Position numbers and translations under genes: made by a program. Shown here piece by piece: positions 1-7,694 of a stretch of 12,972 nt of DNA. Source of the stretch: CAZISM01 sp964541895 (GTDB lineage Bacteria > Zhuqueibacterota > Zhuqueibacteria > Residuimicrobiales > Residuimicrobiaceae). The notes beneath the pieces were generated by a model that was given only the letters and a program-made list of their open reading frames with translations, made no database searches and had not been told where the DNA came from. The DNA is taken from positions 1 through 12,972 of the forward strand of contig CAZISM010000141.1 of the NCBI GenBank assembly GCA_964541895.1, written 5' to 3'. Numbering within the stretch: the first letter of the stretch is position 1; every line of letters starts with the position of its first letter.

Positions 1-2
1 AT

Positions 3-1064
3 CATCGTCAACGCGGCGTCGGCAATGGCGTGGATGCCGTAAAACGCGAAGAAACCAACTTTCTGCTGAATCAATATGCCGTAGAGCCCCGGGAATATGC
101 CTTTAGCTACGTGCTGCGCCCTCTGCAGAGCAACGGGCAAGCCGTTGAGCAGATCGCGCGCCTTGAGCTGCCCGCTGCCTCTGAACCGCTGGTGCAACGC
201 AACTCCAGCGGCCAGGTGGCCATCCGTTCCTTTTTGCCGGGAGACAAAATCATGTATACGGTGAACGGCCGTGGCAGGGGCAGCGGTGCGCCTTACCAGG
301 ACACATTTTCGTTTTCCGGCAAAGGAGAGATCTGGGCGCAAACGCTGAACAGTCAGGTGGGCCCCAGCAGAATGAATCAAAGAGCGTTCGCCCAGTTGGT
401 GACCTCCACGCCGAAAATCACTCCCGGGGATGGTTACTTTTTGAAAGCCTGCCAAGTCACGCTGCATTGCCATACCGAAGCGGCCAGGATGTATTATACC
501 CTCGACGGCAGCGAGCCCGGGACAACATCGCGTCTATATAAGGAACCGCTTACCGTCAGCGAAGACACACAGATCCGCGCCATCGCCATCAAAGAAGGGT
601 ACAAAGCCAGCAGCATAGCTAGCGCAGAATACAAAAAAGTAAACCTGGCCGGTGGAGTGCGATACAACTATTTTGTCGGCGAGTGGGGCTCTGTACCCGA
701 CGTCATGCACCTGACGCCTGACAAAACCGGAACTGTGAAACAGATCAGTTTCAGGGATATCGAAACCAACAAAGACCACTATGCCTTGCAGTTTTTTGCC
801 ATTCTGAACATAGCCGCTGCGGGCGAGTATACGTTTTACACTGGTTCAAACGATGGCAGCCGCTTGTATATCGATTCGCAGGAAATCGTCAGCAACGATT
901 TTCCGCACGGATACCAGGAAGAAGCGGGCAAGATCTTTCTCGATCCGGGTGAACATCTGATCGAGGTTCGCTATTTTCAGAAAGGCGGCGGACAGGATCT
1001 GTTCGTCTATTACCAGGGCCCGGGCATTGAAAAAACCGAAATCCCGGCCTCGGCGTTCAAATAA
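3..1064 (+). CDS. C-terminal part of GH2 beta-galactosidase-like protein with Fn3-like and PA14 modules (5' end outside window)
   Basis: The reading frame is open from the left edge, so 353 residues of a longer protein are visible and the true start lies upstream. The first ~40 residues (HRQRGVGNG near the start, then YAFSYVLRPL) resemble the end of the small-chain domain of GH2 beta-galactosidases, where an RQMGVGG-type loop is followed by a Y-F-L-RP strand. Next come two beta-rich Fn3/chitobiase-C-like modules: one around residues 60-118 (MYTVNG, GEIWAQT) and one around 135-210 (MYYTLDGSEP, IRAIAIKEGY, the classic Fn3-associated pattern). Residues ~218-353 form a PA14 carbohydrate-binding module (YTFYTGSNDGSRLYID, HLIEVRYFQKGGG, then an FVYYQGPG strand). 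The enzyme is probably exported and acts on beta-galactosides; the appended modules suggest binding to polymeric glycan. Family assignment from the short visible GH2 segment is moderately sure; PA14 and Fn3 are more certain. No sorting domain follows PA14. Confidence 0.7.
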   Translation, partial: HRQRGVGNGVDAVKREETNFLLNQYAVEPREYAFSYVLRPLQSNGQAVEQIARLELPAASEPLVQRNSSGQVAIRSFLPGDKIMYTVNGRGRGSGAPYQDTFSFSGKGEIWAQTLNSQVGPSRMNQRAFAQLVTSTPKITPGDGYFLKACQVTLHCHTEAARMYYTLDGSEPGTTSRLYKEPLTVSEDTQIRAIAIKEGYKASSIASAEYKKVNLAGGVRYNYFVGEWGSVPDVMHLTPDKTGTVKQISFRDIETNKDHYALQFFAILNIAAAGEYTFYTGSNDGSRLYIDSQEIVSNDFPHGYQEEAGKIFLDPGEHLIEVRYFQKGGGQDLFVYYQGPGIEKTEIPASAFK

Positions 1065-1082
1065 ACAAAGCGCTGACAACAT

Positions 1083-1095
1083 CCTGGTGGCCAGG
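1083..1095. terminator. Weak hairpin between convergent genes
   Basis: A 5-bp stem with a 3-nt loop (CCTGG TGG CCAGG) sits in the 81-bp gap between the converging GH2-like gene and the acyltransferase. Neither strand has a strong T-tract after it, so termination is only suggested by its position. Nothing else is visible in this gap. Confidence 0.2.
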
Positions 1096-1145
1096 TGCTG
1101 AGTGTTGCCATATTTTGACTATGCTTTAATACCTCGACCGTGCGA

Positions 1146-2276
1146 TCAGTGTTCATCTTTTGCTAATCGGTTTGCAGCTTTTTTCCAGGCATACAGGGTG
1201 CTCTCCCTGATGATAAACCAGGCTTTTTGAGCCGCCGTCCTGCGATAGCAAACGGTGATTTGCAGCTTCTGATTGATTTTTTTTGTCCAGTGCGACTCAT
1301 ACTTGTCGCAACCACCCAAAAAATCGGATTTTCTATATCCGTTTTCAAAACAGTATTTGAGCAAATAATACTGAATCACTTGGCCTGGGGCCAATTGCCT
1401 TGTTTCCGGATGATTGTAGTCAACGGCAAGCTTGATAAAATGGAATGTGCCTTTAAATTCCATACCATAGACCATGGCGATTATTTTCCCGCCATAGCGC
1501 AGCGAACAGAGCCGGAACAGACCTCGCTCGGCAAGCAGCTTGGCCAACTCCTTGAAGTATTTACCATAGAGAGAATTTCTGTTCAAAGCTGCACCGCTCA
1601 CATGTTTCCATCCGGTATCTTCGATTTCATAAAATCGCTGCAACGATGCGGGATCAAATGCCTGTTCAACGGCAAACTCGATCTGGCCTCGACGGGCCAT
1701 CACATTGTGTATGTATTTTCTGTTCTTGCGAAATACGGCTCCCAATCCGCTGAAATAGTCGGCAAAACTTGCGTCGATATCGATATAATAGGACCCGTTA
1801 CGTGCCTGCCACGGTGAGACGAAGGAACAAAGTTTGCCACCCGTAAATCCCTCTGCTATGGCGTTCACAGTCCCGCTGTCAATCGGAACATTATTAAAAA
1901 CCAACTTGTCCCATGGTTCGCCGTCGGCCTCCAAATGGGTACGTATAGCCGCAAGCACTTTCGGCAGCCTATCCAGGCGGCAGATGAGGTTGGAAGGCAG
2001 GGTATGGTGGCTCGTGAGCAAAACATAGCCCGGCCAGTGAAATACTTTGAAGCGGCGGAAAAAAGTGCGGCGGAGGGGCAAGATTCCAGCCAGTTCGTCA
2101 TTTTCCCAGACCAATACAATGTACAGCGAATCCTGGTTGTGAAAATGTTCCCACCAGATCCGTATCCATGCATGGGTGAGAAACATAGAGGGCTGTTCCA
2201 TGGCGTCCAAAAGAGCATCCCACGATTTTTCCAAGGTCAGGAATTCGGAAAAATTCTTTATTACAGTTATTTTCAT
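1146..2276 (-). CDS. CelD/FemAB-like GNAT acyltransferase (Acetyltransf_6 type)
   Basis: A 376-residue soluble protein with two GNAT-like halves. The N-terminal part (about 1-130) has the usual opening of this family: a W-D-LL helix followed by FLTHAWIRIWWEHF and the strand ELAGILPL. The C-terminal part (about 165-330) has the FRKNRKYIHN helix, the GLFRLCSLRYGGKIIAM strand pair, and DFLGGCDKYESHW near the end. These are hallmarks of the BioF2-like/CelD acyltransferases often found in exopolysaccharide and cell-envelope loci. Acceptor and acyl donor cannot be read from sequence. The frame is open 33 nt further upstream to another ATG, but that start has no ribosome site; the start chosen here has GGGGAT about 10 nt before it. 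It is the last gene of the minus-strand cluster, 54 nt after the lipoprotein gene, so co-transcription is likely. It may decorate glycans or fragments handled by the two upstream enzymes; that is inference. Confidence 0.8.
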   Translation of the reverse strand: MKITVIKNFSEFLTLEKSWDALLDAMEQPSMFLTHAWIRIWWEHFHNQDSLYIVLVWENDELAGILPLRRTFFRRFKVFHWPGYVLLTSHHTLPSNLICRLDRLPKVLAAIRTHLEADGEPWDKLVFNNVPIDSGTVNAIAEGFTGGKLCSFVSPWQARNGSYYIDIDASFADYFSGLGAVFRKNRKYIHNVMARRGQIEFAVEQAFDPASLQRFYEIEDTGWKHVSGAALNRNSLYGKYFKELAKLLAERGLFRLCSLRYGGKIIAMVYGMEFKGTFHFIKLAVDYNHPETRQLAPGQVIQYYLLKYCFENGYRKSDFLGGCDKYESHWTKKINQKLQITVCYRRTAAQKAWFIIRESTLYAWKKAANRLAKDEH

Positions 2277-2330
2277 CGCTTCAATCCCCAAAAACCACAA
2301 AACGTGCATCCCAGTAATGTGCAGAAGCAG

Positions 2331-4091
2331 CTATAGTTTTCCTTTGCGATTCTTCGCCTGCTGCAGCGGCGGACGAACCCGGTGATGATACGGATCATCG
2401 GTTTCCAATTGGCAATGATAGAGCTCGACCAGCCGCAGCATCGCCTTTTCAGCAACCGGACTGGTCAGGCCGGCACCGACGAATCGTTCGTGGTCCAGTA
2501 TGGCGCGCAGATAGAGGATTTCCCAGCGCCAGTTGCGTCGGACCCAATCAGGCACGCGGGTCTGCAGCGTCTCAGCCAGCTCCATTCCTCGTTGAACAGC
2601 AACTTTATCCATTGGCTGCTTGCGAAAAGCACACACGGTGTTCTCTTCCAGAATATCAATAAGAGTCAGTACCTGTTCGCTAATGCCAGAGCCAAATTCA
2701 TAGTCGATGTACTCGGCCAGGGTCTCCCGGCCGGAACGGTCTTTATCCCAGTAAAATTGCGCCACCATGGCTTTGTTCATATCTTCATAAATGCCTTCGC
2801 TGTATGGAAATCCACCTTTAACCAGATGCTTTACCTGATCCCACAGACGCTGGAATCTGGCAGGCAGAGGATGGGCGCCAACGCCGCCCCATGGCCAATT
2901 GCCCCACATGCTGATTTCCGGGAAATTGATCAGGGGCAGTTGGCCGGGAACGCCGACGTCCAGAGGATAACGGGGAAAATCTTCGTGCGAGTCGGCGAGA
3001 ATATAATCCAGCCATTTTTCATCTTTTGCCAGCGCCTCACGCAGGCCTTGCCACTCTCCTTCCATCGGCGTGTCAAACATCCATGTGCTCATGATCGTTT
3101 TTAAATTGGGAAAGATGGATCGCCCCAGCCGGGCCATATCCCGGGAGAGTTTGTAATAGCCGTTTGAACCCCAGGGCCTGCATTTTTCACAGGCGCAGCC
3201 GCCTTCGTCATACGGCCAGAACATGATGGCATCCAGACCCACATCCGCGAGCTTTTCAAACAGCTTGCGCGTATTCTCCATGATATAGGCATGTCCTTGC
3301 GGATGGCTCGGGCAGATGGGATGGCCGCTGTTGCCCCGCCTGCCGGTCGGATCCGGCAGTCGCGCCGCCCGTATGTTCTTTGGCGCACCGATGAACAGCG
3401 CATTGTTCACACCGGTGACCAGCTGCATGCCTAAACTCCTGGCGGCGTTACCGTATTGCCGCATCATATTCATGGCCGGCTCCGCCTGGGGATCATCCCA
3501 GCCCTGCAGGTTGATCATGGGAAAAATGACCATCAAGGCATTGACACCCCAAAGCGCCAGGTCTTCCAGGTATCGGGATAGTTCCGATTCCGAGGCCTGA
3601 TGATACCAGTTATGAAAATGGCTCGCAAAGTAGATACCGCGCAGGGTTCCATTCGGCGCAGAAACGCCGCGCCACGCAGAAGGAACAAAGGCGCCATCAT
3701 AGGTGCTGGTGCGCAAAAATTTGCCGACGCCGTACATCAAACCGCGCGCGGAGCCGCCACTGATACGAACCGCTTTTCCTTTGTCCTCGATGCGAAACGC
3801 TTCGATCGGCAATCGCGTATCAATGTCCAAAATGGCCTGAGCGTTTTTGTCGGATTTCACAACTTGCGTTGCGCAACGTTGCTGTATGCGATCCTGCATG
3901 ATCATAAAGATTCTGGCGCACAACGGATCCTCTGTACGGTCAAGCTGTACGGGTAATATCGCGCTGGCCGTCCCCGCGCCATTCGCGGTCGAATGCGATT
4001 TCGAGCCCAGGTGGCTGCAGCCGGCCAGGCCTGCGCCCACCGCGGCGATGCCGGTACGCTGTAGAAACGTTCTTCGGTTTTGTGTAGCCAT
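2331..4091 (-). CDS. Tat-exported lipoprotein, probable glycoside hydrolase with GH20/GH67-like N-terminal domain
   Basis: 586 residues. The N-terminus has a twin-arginine motif (RRTFLQ, residues 6-11), a hydrophobic stretch, and a lipobox LAGC with Cys25, so the product is likely exported folded and anchored as a lipoprotein. Residues ~45-130 look like the alpha/beta domain that precedes the barrel in GH20, GH67 and GH84 enzymes (ILDIDTRLPIEAFRI, then GGSARGLMYGVGKFLR). A likely TIM barrel follows from ~150 (LRGIYFASHFHN; LALWGVNALMVIF; LDAIMFWPYDEGGCACEKC). Asp295-Glu296 is a candidate catalytic pair by analogy with GH20, and Cys299, Cys301 and Cys304 lie directly after it. The C-terminal ~150 residues are helical. 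I cannot assign a CAZy family. The frame runs 21 nt upstream to a TTG, but the ATG here has AGAGG 12 nt before it and gives a clean Tat signal. It lies 27 nt after the GH89 gene, suggesting one operon and successive action on the same glycan. Confidence 0.75.
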   Translation of the reverse strand: MATQNRRTFLQRTGIAAVGAGLAGCSHLGSKSHSTANGAGTASAILPVQLDRTEDPLCARIFMIMQDRIQQRCATQVVKSDKNAQAILDIDTRLPIEAFRIEDKGKAVRISGGSARGLMYGVGKFLRTSTYDGAFVPSAWRGVSAPNGTLRGIYFASHFHNWYHQASESELSRYLEDLALWGVNALMVIFPMINLQGWDDPQAEPAMNMMRQYGNAARSLGMQLVTGVNNALFIGAPKNIRAARLPDPTGRRGNSGHPICPSHPQGHAYIMENTRKLFEKLADVGLDAIMFWPYDEGGCACEKCRPWGSNGYYKLSRDMARLGRSIFPNLKTIMSTWMFDTPMEGEWQGLREALAKDEKWLDYILADSHEDFPRYPLDVGVPGQLPLINFPEISMWGNWPWGGVGAHPLPARFQRLWDQVKHLVKGGFPYSEGIYEDMNKAMVAQFYWDKDRSGRETLAEYIDYEFGSGISEQVLTLIDILEENTVCAFRKQPMDKVAVQRGMELAETLQTRVPDWVRRNWRWEILYLRAILDHERFVGAGLTSPVAEKAMLRLVELYHCQLETDDPYHHRVRPPLQQAKNRKGKL

Positions 4092-4118
4092 GGCGTGTGG
4101 TATCCTCTTCAAGATGAA

Positions 4119-6323
4119 CTAGCGGGCTGATTGTTCCTGCAACACCAGCGGCACATATTTTTCATACAATCGGGATGAAATGGCAATGGCGTTTCCGGAC
4201 GGGTGCGCAGGGAACACATCGCCCTGTAGCGTCCACTGCTCCTCCCATTTGCGAATATCCTGTTCAAAGGCAGCTGCATCAAAAGTCTGACCATGGCGCA
4301 GACTCGTGGCCAATCGTTCACAGAACTGTTGCCAGCGCGGCAGGTAAAAATGACGGATCAGGCCTGACCACTCCTTGCGCGCATAGTCATGCAGTTCACT
4401 GTCACGATTGCCCCAGAGCGTGAGCACATTGCGCGCGTTCCACTCGCAACGACGCCGTTCCTCTGGCGTATCTCCCCAGCGTTTGGCATCCTCGAGCCAG
4501 GCCCCGAGCAAAAATTCACGGCGGGTAGCCAGCAATTCGTCCACATCCAGCGCCAGAACACGCAACTGCTCGGCCAGGGCTTCCACCCTCTGCGGATTGC
4601 TCTCGTGATAGGCCGCAACCATTTTATTGAACAGCAGCGTAGAATAGCTGACCAGGACTTGCCGGGACAAGTTGACCAGATCGAATTGATAGGTGTCTTT
4701 GTCTTTTAAAACATCTGAGCAGTGCAGCAACAACTCCCATGCACCGGCCATTTTGCAGGTTTGGGCCAAATGGGTCGTAGGCCGCTTTAACGCGAGGCTG
4801 GGCCGAAATGGCAGAGCCGGCGTCATGCTGCCTGCTCCGGAGTAAGCCGTATCCAGGAGGATCTGCCACGCCTTTTCCGCATCGGCCAGCGCTATGCCGT
4901 ACCGTCGATGACTGTATTCTTTGATCCATTGCGTCAGATCCACCGCTTGATCGCGCCAGGCCATCTCGGTCATGAAATCAAAAACCACCGGATTATAGTC
5001 CAACCCTTCCTGAATCATGCCCATGCCGCAGAGCTTGCCGCGCTGCGGGCTGGCCATCACATCGAACAGTTCCGTATTGATTTTTTTCAGTTGGCCGTGC
5101 AAACGGACGGTGTTGCCGAAATTCTGCAAAATGCACCAGATCCAGGGCTTGCCGTAAAACGTGTTGGTTTTGTTCCACACCGGATTTTCATCACAATACA
5201 GATCCAGCAGCAGCATGCGCTCGTCGGGAACAGAACGCAGGATCGCTTCAGCCTGCGGCGGCTGCCAGAATTTGGCGTTGTTGAAAAACACCCAGCCCTG
5301 CATGACCCACACCGCCTGCTCATCCACCGCAGTCATGGCCTCGCTGATGGCCCGGCCGATGCTGGCCAGGAAAGCCGGATCATGGCTGGGCGGTGTCATC
5401 TCGATGAACGTATCAGCGGCATAGAGGTGATCGGTGCCGAATTCACGGTTTTGCCGTGCCACAAAGGCGGAACCGATCTGCTTAAAGAGCGGGTCCTGCG
5501 GTTCCAGAAAATAGGTATCCCACTCCACCCAGCGGATTTTTTGCATTTTGGCGTGGGGAAATTTTTCTCTGATGGACGGGGGTACATGGCCGGTAAAGCC
5601 CTGCAAAACCGGCGTCATGCCCAGTTCACGTTGCCGCTGCAGGATCTTTTTCTGCAGCTCGAGGTGGCGGTCCAGCCATTTCGCCGGCAGCGGCCCGCCC
5701 CAGCCGTCCAGACAGCCCATCCAGCCAAAGGGAAGATACGGCGGACCGGCGAGAAAATCAGCTATCGCGGTCTCGCTGATTCCCAGATCGAGCAGGACCA
5801 TACGCCAGATGGCTTCAGAGCCGGTGACGGCCAACGGCATATTGACGCCGTTCATCGCCATCCAGTCGATCAGCTTTTCCCATTGCGGCCAATCCCACCA
5901 GGCCAGCGAATAGCCGAAACAGCAATAGTTGAAAAAGTAGCGATAGCGGAACGGACTGACGCGCTGCAGCCGCGCCGGCGGAAGCGGATCCGGAAGATTG
6001 ATCTGCACTCCGGACCACGAGATATCACAGTGGCAGTAATATTTGAGATACCAGTTCAAAGCCGAGCAGATGGCGATGCCATTTGAACCGGCCAGCACGA
6101 TTTTGCCGTTGCGCGTGTCGATTTCAAAAACATCTTTGCCATCCACCGTCTGGATCGTCTCCAGAAGAAACGATTGCTGGTGCCCGGGAATCGTTCTGGA
6201 CACCACCTGCCAGAGCGGATGGTCGGGAGATAGAGGTACGCCGCTCCGGCTTTCGACGGCGATCCCAAGGCCTACGATCCATGCCACGACACTCATCCAT
6301 GAACGCACGAGCGATCTTTGCAT
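4119..6323 (-). CDS. Alpha-N-acetylglucosaminidase, GH89 (NAGLU family)
   Basis: 734 residues, close to the family's usual size. It hydrolyses terminal alpha-linked N-acetylglucosamine, as in heparan-type chains or mucin caps. Layout: Sec signal peptide (about 1-24, hydrophobic core SVVAWIVGLGIAV), NAGLU N-terminal domain (~30-120), TIM barrel (~120-450) and helical C-terminal domain. Family signatures are dense: FNYCCFGYSLAWWDWPQWE, MNGVNMPLAVTGSEAIW, GHVPPSIREKFP, AADTFIEMTPPS, AVWVMQGWVF and WCILQNFGN. By alignment with human NAGLU (Glu316 and Glu446), the acid/base should be Glu308 in DTFIEM and the nucleophile Glu439 in MIQEGLDYNPVV; both are present. The frame extends 69 nt upstream, but this ATG has a strong GGAGGAG site 5 nt before it and yields the signal peptide. 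It is first in the minus-strand cluster. There is no sorting domain or lipobox, so it is probably periplasmic. Confidence 0.95.
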   Translation of the reverse strand: MQRSLVRSWMSVVAWIVGLGIAVESRSGVPLSPDHPLWQVVSRTIPGHQQSFLLETIQTVDGKDVFEIDTRNGKIVLAGSNGIAICSALNWYLKYYCHCDISWSGVQINLPDPLPPARLQRVSPFRYRYFFNYCCFGYSLAWWDWPQWEKLIDWMAMNGVNMPLAVTGSEAIWRMVLLDLGISETAIADFLAGPPYLPFGWMGCLDGWGGPLPAKWLDRHLELQKKILQRQRELGMTPVLQGFTGHVPPSIREKFPHAKMQKIRWVEWDTYFLEPQDPLFKQIGSAFVARQNREFGTDHLYAADTFIEMTPPSHDPAFLASIGRAISEAMTAVDEQAVWVMQGWVFFNNAKFWQPPQAEAILRSVPDERMLLLDLYCDENPVWNKTNTFYGKPWIWCILQNFGNTVRLHGQLKKINTELFDVMASPQRGKLCGMGMIQEGLDYNPVVFDFMTEMAWRDQAVDLTQWIKEYSHRRYGIALADAEKAWQILLDTAYSGAGSMTPALPFRPSLALKRPTTHLAQTCKMAGAWELLLHCSDVLKDKDTYQFDLVNLSRQVLVSYSTLLFNKMVAAYHESNPQRVEALAEQLRVLALDVDELLATRREFLLGAWLEDAKRWGDTPEERRRCEWNARNVLTLWGNRDSELHDYARKEWSGLIRHFYLPRWQQFCERLATSLRHGQTFDAAAFEQDIRKWEEQWTLQGDVFPAHPSGNAIAISSRLYEKYVPLVLQEQSAR

Positions 6324-6328
6324 ATCAG

Positions 6329-6335
6329 CTCCTCC
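6329..6335 (-). promoter_or_regulatory. Ribosome binding site of the GH89 gene
   Basis: GGAGGAG on the minus strand, 5 nt before the ATG at 6323. It decides the start against the upstream in-frame ATG at 6392, and shows that this organism uses strong Shine-Dalgarno sites. Confidence 0.8.
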
Positions 6336-6529
6336 ATCGCCTTTTTGATCAACAGGGGCACGCCAGGGGTAGAAATAATGGCAGCGGTCCAATATTCGCT
6401 AAAATAGCCATTCACAGCATGAAAAGCAAGCGTTCAGCAGAAAGAGTGGTAATTGTTCTAAACCGGAGCCAAAGGTCGAACATCTCAAAGGTTCGCCATT
6501 TTTTGCCGCCGTCACTGCAAATATATATC

Positions 6530-6557
6530 TTGAAAATTCGGAGACATTTCTTATATT
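6530..6557 (+). promoter_or_regulatory. Sigma70-like promoter upstream of MBL-fold gene
   Basis: TTGAAA (6530-6535), a 16-bp spacer, then TATATT (6552-6557), in an AT-rich patch. Expected transcription start is near 6564, giving a leader of about 125 nt before the MBL-fold start. The same two hexamers with the same spacing occur upstream of the GH120 gene, which supports both. Confidence 0.5.
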
Positions 6558-6605
6558 AGTTGCAAATGACCAAGTTTTCTTGAGACACTCTGAAAGCAGG
6601 TTTTC

Positions 6606-6689
6606 GTGGCCGGTAGTACGTCAGGCTATGGCGGAGCGGGCGACGTCCTGTTCACGCTATTCACTAAAGCGGTACGACTAGAGGGTTGA
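6606..6689 (+). CDS. Possible 27-residue leader ORF coupled to MBL-fold gene
   Basis: A short open frame starting with GTG, preceded by AGCAGG 5 nt upstream, encoding a Gly-rich then hydrophobic peptide (begins MAGSTSGYGGAGDV, ends KAVRLEG). Its TGA overlaps the ATG of the MBL-fold gene by one base (TGATG), an arrangement typical of translational coupling. It lies between the predicted promoter and the MBL-fold gene. I recognise no homolog. It could equally be chance in a GC-rich leader, so this is a weak call. Confidence 0.25.
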   Translation: MAGSTSGYGGAGDVLFTLFTKAVRLEG

Positions 6690-7501
6690 TGAAGATACAT
6701 CATCTGAGAAATGCAACCTGCGTTCTGGAAACCAAAAAAAGCTGCCTTTTGGTCGACCCGATGCTGGCGAACAAAGGCGAGTTGCCGCCGTTCGCCTATG
6801 TTCGCTTCAAAGCAAAGCGTAATCCCACCGTATCCCTGCCCGATGAGGCGGCTGCCATCCTGGAAAAAACCACTCATTGTCTGATCACCCACAGCCACAA
6901 ATGGGGAATTCGGGCGCTGCAGCACACCGATCATCTCGACCGGCGCGGCGAGGCCTTTTTGCGCGAGCGCCGCATTCCGGTCATCACGCCTGAACGAGAT
7001 CAAGCGCATTTGCGCAAGGCCGGTTTGCAGGTGGTCGCCGGATTAAGGTACTGGCATGCGCAGCCGCTGCTGGGAGGGCGAATCACGGCCATACCGGCCC
7101 GGCACGGCCATGGCTGGATTCACCGCGTGATGGCGAACGGGGCTGGCTATCATATCGAGCTGCCTGGCGAACCATCGATATATATCAGCGGCGATACGGT
7201 GTTCACAGCGGCAGTAGAACGCGCGCTGACAGAATTCAAACCGGAGATTGCCATCATGGCATGCGGCCGTGCCGAACTGGATGTCGGCGGCCCCATTCTG
7301 ATGTCTATGGCTGAATTGATCAGGTTCGCTGAAAAGGCGCCGGGCTGTGTCATCGCCAATCATCTGGAGGCGTTGAATCACTGTCCTGTCACTCGCAAAG
7401 AGTTGCGGGATGCTCTTGTTGAAAACGGCTTATCCGGCGTTTACGTGCCAAGGGATGGAGAAACCATAACAATAGATGGAGACAAGGCGGAAACGCACTA
7501 A
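6689..7501 (+). CDS. MBL-fold metal-dependent hydrolase, UlaG-like
   Basis: 270 residues without signal peptide, so cytoplasmic. The fold is recognised from the opening strands (IHHLRNATCVLE, CLLVDPML), the metal site THSH (His68, His70), HTDHLD (His79, Asp81, His82), the central His139/His141 (ARHGHG), SGDTVF with Asp169, and the late His in ANHLEALNHCP (His225 or His231). UlaG-like members are typically lactonases or phosphodiesterase-like enzymes; the substrate here is unknown. In canonical members HxHxDH is contiguous, but here nine residues (71-79) separate HSH from TDH. The ATG is preceded by GAGGG with a short gap; the frame also allows the TTG immediately upstream, which abuts the ribosome site and is less likely. 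It is monocistronic apart from a possible leader ORF, with no obvious link to neighbouring glycosidases beyond a shared promoter type. Confidence 0.85.
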   Translation: MKIHHLRNATCVLETKKSCLLVDPMLANKGELPPFAYVRFKAKRNPTVSLPDEAAAILEKTTHCLITHSHKWGIRALQHTDHLDRRGEAFLRERRIPVITPERDQAHLRKAGLQVVAGLRYWHAQPLLGGRITAIPARHGHGWIHRVMANGAGYHIELPGEPSIYISGDTVFTAAVERALTEFKPEIAIMACGRAELDVGGPILMSMAELIRFAEKAPGCVIANHLEALNHCPVTRKELRDALVENGLSGVYVPRDGETITIDGDKAETH

Positions 7502-7694
7502 ACCAGCAATGGGGAGAGACATGGAGACGCTGATCCTGAATCCAACACCCGAACAATCGAGCAGAAAAGCACCAAACGATCAAGCCGCAAATTCAACGGT
7601 TTGCACAGGCCCATGACGTGGCTTTACGATAACACCGGCGCCTTTGGATCTGGTTTTATGCCAAGCATTGGGCGAGCATTGCCTTTTCTCCAGC
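7502..7694. other. Convergent intergenic region
   Basis: 193 bp between the converging MBL-fold and cytochrome genes. It contains the doubtful 31-codon ORF listed separately. I see no convincing rho-independent terminator for either gene. Confidence 0.4.
7521..7616 (+). CDS. Doubtful 31-residue ORF after the MBL-fold gene
   Basis: ATG preceded by a good GGGGAGA site (7511-7517), 19 nt after the MBL-fold stop, encoding a hydrophilic peptide that begins METLILNPTPEQ. Its stop overlaps another ATG (7613, 29 codons to TAA at 7702) that runs into the end of the cytochrome gene. I recognise neither peptide. It may be a remnant of a truncated gene or chance; the ribosome site is the only support. 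Confidence 0.2.
   Translation: METLILNPTPEQSSRKAPNDQAANSTVCTGP

Larger units (their letters stand above)
6324..6688. other. Divergent intergenic region between GH89 operon and MBL-fold gene
   Basis: About 365 bp that must hold promoters for both directions. For the minus strand the best candidate I see is weak: TTGCTT (6424-6429), 17 bp, TATTTT (6401-6406), which would leave a leader of about 70 nt before the GH89 start. The AT-rich segment 6517-6565 contains the much better plus-strand promoter listed separately. The last 85 bp are GC-richer and contain a possible small ORF. No repeat or tRNA-like structure is seen. Confidence 0.5.

Noticed and set aside
4908..6086. 392-codon open frame on the plus strand
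   Set aside because: It lies wholly antisense to the GH89 gene, whose family motifs are unmistakable. No protein-like pattern or ribosome site; it is a mirror frame of GC-biased coding DNA.
6083..6559. 158-codon plus-strand ORF crossing the GH89 start and upstream region
   Set aside because: The first half is antisense to the GH89 N-terminus and the second half covers AT-rich promoter DNA. No ribosome site or recognisable protein features.
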